Shown here: in pieces, positions 59,410 through 64,000 of the stretch | Layout of the letters: every line of letters begins with the position of its first letter | Position numbering within the stretch: the stretch's first letter is position 1 | Origin: Angiostrongylus vasorum | Taxonomy: Eukaryota > Nematoda > Chromadorea > Rhabditida > Metastrongylidae | Length of the DNA: 64,000 nucleotides | NCBI GenBank assembly: GCA_018806985.1 | Contig: JADANN010000383.1 | Location: forward strand, 62,001-126,000 | Direction: 5' to 3' | Program-made: the position numbers and the translations under genes | The notes under the pieces: model-generated | What the model saw: only the letters and a program-made list of their open reading frames with translations | Told to the model about the DNA's origin: nothing | Database searches by the model: none

Positions 59410-62360
59410 GATGTTAGTATGGATTACGTGCACATATTTGTACTACAATGCAGTGTCCGCAGATATAGATGGGGATAATGATGGGTAAGAATTTTATGCT
59501 CAGTAGACCATATTATAATTTCTTAATTAACAGATTTCGAACTCGGATGCAATCATACAAGAGCAAATATTATTACTGACAATAACCAAAACGAAAATCT
59601 GAAGCTTCTCAGGTTTTAGAAAAACCTATATAACAACATAATTTGTTAGTAGTGTTTGGTATATGACTTTAGCAACCAGGTTATTTTGCCTAAGATCTTT
59701 GCTTCGATTAAATGGTCTACAAAATGTTAAAGTCTTGGTATATCCTAGCTAAAACTTGGTGCTATTCATCGTGAACAGGGCAAGATCAACCTGATTACGT
59801 CAACAAATTTCAGGCCGTTCAAGGTGTTCCGCGTTGTTCCTACTAACAACAATCAACTGAAAAGGATGATAGAATTATTCGAATCCGCGAAAACTGGAGT
59901 AAAACGTTCACCATAAAGAAATTCGTTTCTGAACACTTTGTTTTGAAAATCAACTTCTATTTAAGGAAGTCGACTTTTGGCACGCACCGAGTGTTGTCAA
60001 CAACACTGTGGACGTCATGACTTCACCAGCATATGCATCAAAATTTGAGAAATTTCTCAAAGAACATGGCTATCCATTCCATATCGCCGTTCAGGATCTG
60101 AATAAGAACGCTTTTTTTTCGGTTTTGCATTACTATACTAGACAAAAATGTGTAGGCTAGATAAAGAGTACAACAATAGGTTATGACCCACAAATTCGTC
60201 TAGAAACTGAAACAACGAACAACTCGCAAGAATCACAGCGTTTTCGACTAACACGTGAAAGGATCGTCTAATTCAGAGATATAGATAAGATGCCTTTGCA
60301 ATGAGTGGCGTGTTTGTCAGAGTACTTCACAAATGTTTCCATTGCTCGTTTTCACTGCTGTGTTGTGCCTGTACAGAGTGAACTCGCGTCTCACGTGTGT
60401 GGAAAGATCTACGCTGTCCTTGCTGCTGATCCCTTGGAGAAATTTTTCAATTTTAGTGGATTTTAAGTGGACTGCTCTGGTTTTTTACAAGGTATCTCAT
60501 TAGTCCCTGCACAGCCGTCTTGACTGCTCGGCTTCCCACTAATTCCACTGGAGCTCGAATACGAGGACATTTATCGAATGGACAAACTAAAGTCGGATTC
60601 CAAGCTTAAGTATTTAGAAGAAATCACTCAATCGCTTTCAAGTGGTGGGTGTATAGGGCGTTATCACAGCTAAAATGTCAACTGACATATCAGCTGACAA
60701 TATAATAGAAGAAATGCTGGGTGGAATAAACAAGCCGCATCACTAAGTTTGCAGAGTGGCCTTTTTCTACCAAGGAAAGACTTTTTTGCCGCACTCCGGA
60801 GTCTTTAATCTCTATCAGCAATCGTGACAATGTCGTCATCAAAACGAAAAACAAACAGCTTCCATGATCCAGTTGACCGACTGTGTTGATATCTACCATA
60901 TTGATACTGTTCACAGTATTGAACAACACCAGTGAAAGTGCTCTGCTGAAAGAGTACTGCTTTAATGATGGTGAGAAAGCAACCAACTGTACACTCTAAT
61001 TCTTAAATAAGACGAATTTTTGGTCCACAAGCACTAGTAGCGCAATCCTCAGTTTAACGCTGTGAAAGTATTTTCACAGCAGACAAGTAACAGAAAGGCC
61101 AAGGATTTGGGCCGGACTTCTAATAGCACGCCAACTTGTGTGTGATACACAAATCAGAATCCATGTCATCTGCTGTGAAGTGTAACAGTGTAAAGATCTG
61201 TTACTGATGGAATTGCTTACCACCCTGTCGTAAACAACAAGGCCGAATAAAGCGTCAAGCCTTCTTTACTCTGATGCAAATACTTGGTAGTTTTCAGAAC
61301 CTTCAGACGACAAATTTTCTACTTTCATCTCTAAAGAACTCTTGCCATTTGTGTTTGCGCCTTTCATTCTCGCACTAGAGGTAATCGACAACGAAGTCGC
61401 AAAAATCTGTCCCTTTCCGTTACACAGTAAAACGTTTCAAGTTCAAAGTAGCAAGCTATAAGCAATTTAGAATATTGGTTCATATGTCAATATTCTTTAT
61501 ACTGTGCGAGATGGGAGATGTGAAATTGCCCATTATCAGTGAAAAGTCGGTGATGAACAACTGCATGAAAATTCTCAGTTGATAAAGTGATCTTTACTCC
61601 AAAGATTATGAAAGACTTCACGATTGTTTTTGTCCTTGAACTACTTTACATCAATCGCATAATGTTTGAAATGCTCTGCATGCATCAAAAAGAGCACGGA
61701 AATCACGAAAAATAGATCTGTGTTTACGAGGAAGCTTATTTCCTTTTTCGTTAGAGATCAGAAAGACTACTGCCACATTATCACCAAAAGCATGACGGCT
61801 TATTGACTCATTCGAAATCAAGCATGACGACAATATTTCCAACACGTGTTTTTAATTTCTGTTTCTTGTTGGACACGAACATCACACACTCATGTCATAC
61901 ACTCACAATCCAGGTGAACCTCGCCAAGGATGGATCACCAACTCTTTAGTGAGAATTGACATCTTAACGAATTCCACCCAATTCACCTTTTTTCATTACT
62001 GGAAACGATAGGAGATTATCGCAAGAAATGAGAATCTTGATAAATCGCATTTCCACATTGAGTAACTCCTTTTTGGTGGAACCGTTACTTCATTAGATTT
62101 CTCACGTTAGTGTCAACTATACCTGTTTAAACAATGATCAGAGATATTTTAACTAGTTTATCTTAGTTTTCGTTTCACATAAATGAACAAATTAATTTGT
62201 GCATACTGAGAAACAGCAGACATTCTATAACGTACCTAATTACTAATGTTTCAGATTCCTCATCGAAAAAGAGGGAGCAATCAGAATGAACATGGAAAGT
62301 GCTCGCAAACAATACTTTGTGCGCTTACATGACGACACTAGCAAGTTTTCCAGTAAACTA
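59410..62360 (+). CDS. M14 metallocarboxypeptidase, signal peptide and propeptide (5' part)
   Basis: Secreted zinc carboxypeptidases are made with an N-terminal propeptide that blocks the active site. Exon candidates: about 59,410-59,490 (MLVWITCTYLYYNAVSADID, a likely signal peptide); about 59,779-59,898 (NFRPFKVFRVVPTNNNQLKR, then ELFESAKTG); 59,965-about 60,108 (VDFWHAPSVVNNTVDVMTSP, KFEKFLKEHGYPFHIAVQDL), joined in phase to the previous one; and 62,255-62,360 (FLIEKEGAIRMNMESARKQY, then LHDDTSKFSSKLR), probably the linker before the catalytic domain. The PFKVFRVVP...VDFW...HIAVQDLN pattern is that of the M14A propeptide fold. The join from the first exon is out of phase as drawn, so its true boundary is uncertain. 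The zinc-binding HxxE exon was not found in the window. Confidence 0.72.
60115..62250. other. Carboxypeptidase intron with unidentified old sequence
   Basis: A protein-like piece reads STKERLFCRTPESLISISNR near 60,765 and a possible start MDKLKSDSKLKYLEEITQSL near 60,578, both on the plus strand and both interrupted. It may be an unidentified retroelement. No exon with M14 catalytic residues is seen. Confidence 0.3.
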
Positions 62361-62739
62361 AGGTTGGTAACCGTACCTCTTGGCAAATACCAAACTTGTA
62401 AACACTAATAAACCTCCCGAACTTACAAGGATCTGCTTACCTGCTTAAATATTGTACCTGCGTGAATATGCTCGTGGACAGTTTTCAAACAAAAACTCTC
62501 CCACGAACCTCCATTGTGTGGTGGCACCTATGTAGATGCACCAAGACAAAGGTGGATCAGATTATGGATTTATTATCTCTGCTACAACTGGATTGGTTTA
62601 TGATTTGCACGTGCATATACTTATGGAGACCGAACACGGCACCCTGATGATACAAGTGACGGATACATTAGGTTTTTCGGAACTTAATAGGTTTATTTTC
62701 CAGTAATAGTTTTTCTTTCGAATGCTGTACTATTAACAC

Positions 62740-62950
62740 CGACAACACAACCGTCCTGTATAAATGAGCGCTAATGGCTGATGTTGGCTCATTCGAGCAG
62801 TGCTCCAATGAAGAAGACCCCACTCGATATGACAACAAAGACACCAAACCAAGAAGACGAACTGTGGACCACCGACTCGGATCATCGGCTCTGATGAAAA
62901 AGAAGATGTCGAAACGTCAGCCGAATAATCATCTTTATCAACTTCGTGTT
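62740..62950 (+). mobile_element. Penelope-type terminal repeat with hammerhead-like motif
   Basis: The motif at 62,885-62,925 has the consensus core CTGATGA (62,891-62,897), then CGAAACGTC, and a perfect 6-bp helix I (TCGGCT / AGCCGA). Stem II is weak. Upstream TGTGGACCACCGACTCGG is shared with 51,695. Confidence 0.6.
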
Positions 62951-63124
62951 AGCTTAACAATCTAAGAAGGTAAAGAAAACATCGTTTTGATGTATCGTCG
63001 CGCTTCTTCTGCGCAACCAGAGCGATCCGTTTCTCGACCATATTGTGGTGTGCGACGACAAATAAATTCTGTACGACAACGGGCAATGATCGGGTGCGTT
63101 CGGACAGCGATGAAGCTCTGTAAA

Positions 63125-63400
63125 AAGATAAAGGATAAAGCTCTCGGCGTTGCCCAATACCTGAGGGATGCGCCAAGCATTCGACTTCGTTAAGCATCGT
63201 TAGACGTGATTGAATGCATATTTAGCCATTACAATTACTGACAGTGGCCTACCAATGTATCGAGCCACTGCTGCTATCTTACCAGACAGGTCTGGTACCA
63301 CTCTGCCGACAGTGAAGAGATGGAGTGCTTGGTGAGCCTGTGGTACGGGGATCGATCCCATGTGTATTGCAGGGCACCTCCGACCACTGTCAGCAGTTGC
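63125..63400 (-). repeat. SINE-A copy
   Basis: Minus-oriented, tail AAGCTCTCGGCGTTGCCCAA at 63,139, box B-like GGGATCGATCCCATG at 63,347. It is cut at its head by the mariner fragment at about 63,400. Confidence 0.8.
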
Positions 63401-63404
63401 AAGG

Positions 63405-63835
63405 GCGAAACTGCATCAAAAGAAGGTCATGTTGACCGTTTGTTGGTGCTAAGCTGGTGCGTTCCACCGCAATATCTTGAATTCGACTGGAACAATTACG
63501 GCCGAGAAGTTCATCCAGCAGATCAACTAAATGTACTAAAAATTTCATCGCTTGCGCCTCTCACTGGTCAGTAGAAAGGAAACAATTTTAGCCCATGATA
63601 ACGCAGGGCGATCCGCTATACTACGGACGCTACAGAAATTGAACGGGCTGCGCAACGAAACTGCCTGATCCATCATACTTGCCAAACCTCTCGCCTCATG
63701 ATTACCACTTCTACGAGCATCTCGATAAATTGCTGTGCAAGAAATTCTTTCGAAATAAAGCCAAGGATAAAACTGCTTTCAATGATTTGAATGCCCCCAG
63801 AAGTCCAGAATTAGTTGCAACTGGTATGAATAACC
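63405..63835 (+). mobile_element. mariner-family transposase relic
   Basis: Starts with AKLHQKKVMLTVCW near 63,410, matching the conserved KVMxTVWW block. It continues with NYGREVHPADQLN-like frameshifted sequence, HDNA near 63,589 (second catalytic Asp) and KLPDPSYLPNLSPHDYHFYE near 63,658 (SPxDYHF, third Asp), then LDKLLCKKFFRNKAKDKTAF. The catalytic spacing fits the D34D signature of mariner. The N-terminal DNA-binding region and the inverted repeats were not found. Stops and frameshifts make it inactive. Confidence 0.85.
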
Positions 63836-63839
63836 CACC

Positions 63840-64000
63840 CATGGGACCTACGGATTAGAATGGAACAAACAGGATGAGCGGCTCTCTGAGTTTATCATGA
63901 CAACCAAGAACATCCATGGTAATCCCCAATTCGAGAAGCGCCACCTTCAATGCTGGACGTGGGAGTCTCCCAGTGGATAGTACCATAACGAAATAGACCA
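63840..64000 (+). mobile_element. RTE LINE endonuclease fragment, cut by the window end
   Basis: Resembles 28,645-28,790: [20 protein letters not shown], then CWTWESPSG and NEIDH at the edge, the endonuclease segment that carries a catalytic Asp-His. The element continues beyond the window. Confidence 0.8.

Noticed and set aside
62949..63197. Several overlapping ORFs near 63 kb
   Set aside because: They cover the SINE-A tail and adjacent sequence. The ORFs shift frame without any conserved segment.
1..64000. CRISPR arrays, bacterial operons, ribosomal RNA genes
   Set aside because: No regularly spaced repeats, no bacterial gene organisation and no rRNA signature were found. The window is eukaryotic.

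Overview
This window is eukaryotic nuclear DNA and most resembles a parasitic clade V nematode such as a hookworm. I infer this from small exons with nematode-type splice sites (TTTCAG/ag acceptors), likely trans-splice acceptors 8-11 nt before start codons, RTE retrotransposon reverse transcriptases, tRNA-derived SINEs, Penelope-like elements and a mariner fragment. No prokaryotic organisation is present. The species is an inference.

Two conserved genes dominate, both on the minus strand. The first (45,110 to 37,600) is a BRD7/BRD9-type bromodomain protein, the subunit of a SWI/SNF remodelling complex called swsn-9 in C. elegans. I followed it exon by exon, with matching reading phase almost throughout, to its stop codon. 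About 1.6 kb downstream lies a roughly 26 kb gene (35,972 to 10,073) that I identify as FANCI, the FANCD2 partner in interstrand crosslink repair. About 29 exons can be placed. They include a short exon with three SQ sites matching the ATR-phosphorylated cluster of vertebrate FANCI, and a last exon with the family's MRDFRI-like segment and a basic tail. Its introns are full of repeats, including a 3 kb RTE copy.

The left edge (1,414 to 2,873, plus strand) holds exons of an unrecognised acidic-tailed protein. The right edge holds the 5' part of a secreted M14 metallocarboxypeptidase (signal peptide and propeptide, 59.4-62.4 kb, plus strand). Its catalytic domain is not visible.

The rest is mobile DNA. 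There are RTE-clade LINE copies (5.0-6.9, 8.1-9.6, 19.3-19.9, 28.1-31.1, 50.6-51.4, 58.1-58.3 and 63.84-64.0 kb) and at least three short interspersed families: SINE-A and SINE-B with pol III box A/B-like heads, and family C, which shares its 3' tail with one RTE lineage. A decayed Penelope-like element (48.3-49.6 kb) keeps RT and GIY-YIG endonuclease remnants. Dispersed Penelope-like terminal sequences carry hammerhead-ribozyme-like motifs, often in facing pairs inside foldback elements. A mariner transposase relic lies at 63.4-63.8 kb. A direct repeat of about 1,020 bp (1-1,021 and 7,050-8,070) flanks the left RTE region.

The most interesting signals are the hammerhead-like motifs and their foldbacks, the family C/RTE tail sharing, and FANCI details: the SQ-cluster exon, the uncertain ubiquitin-site lysine and a duplicated exon relic.
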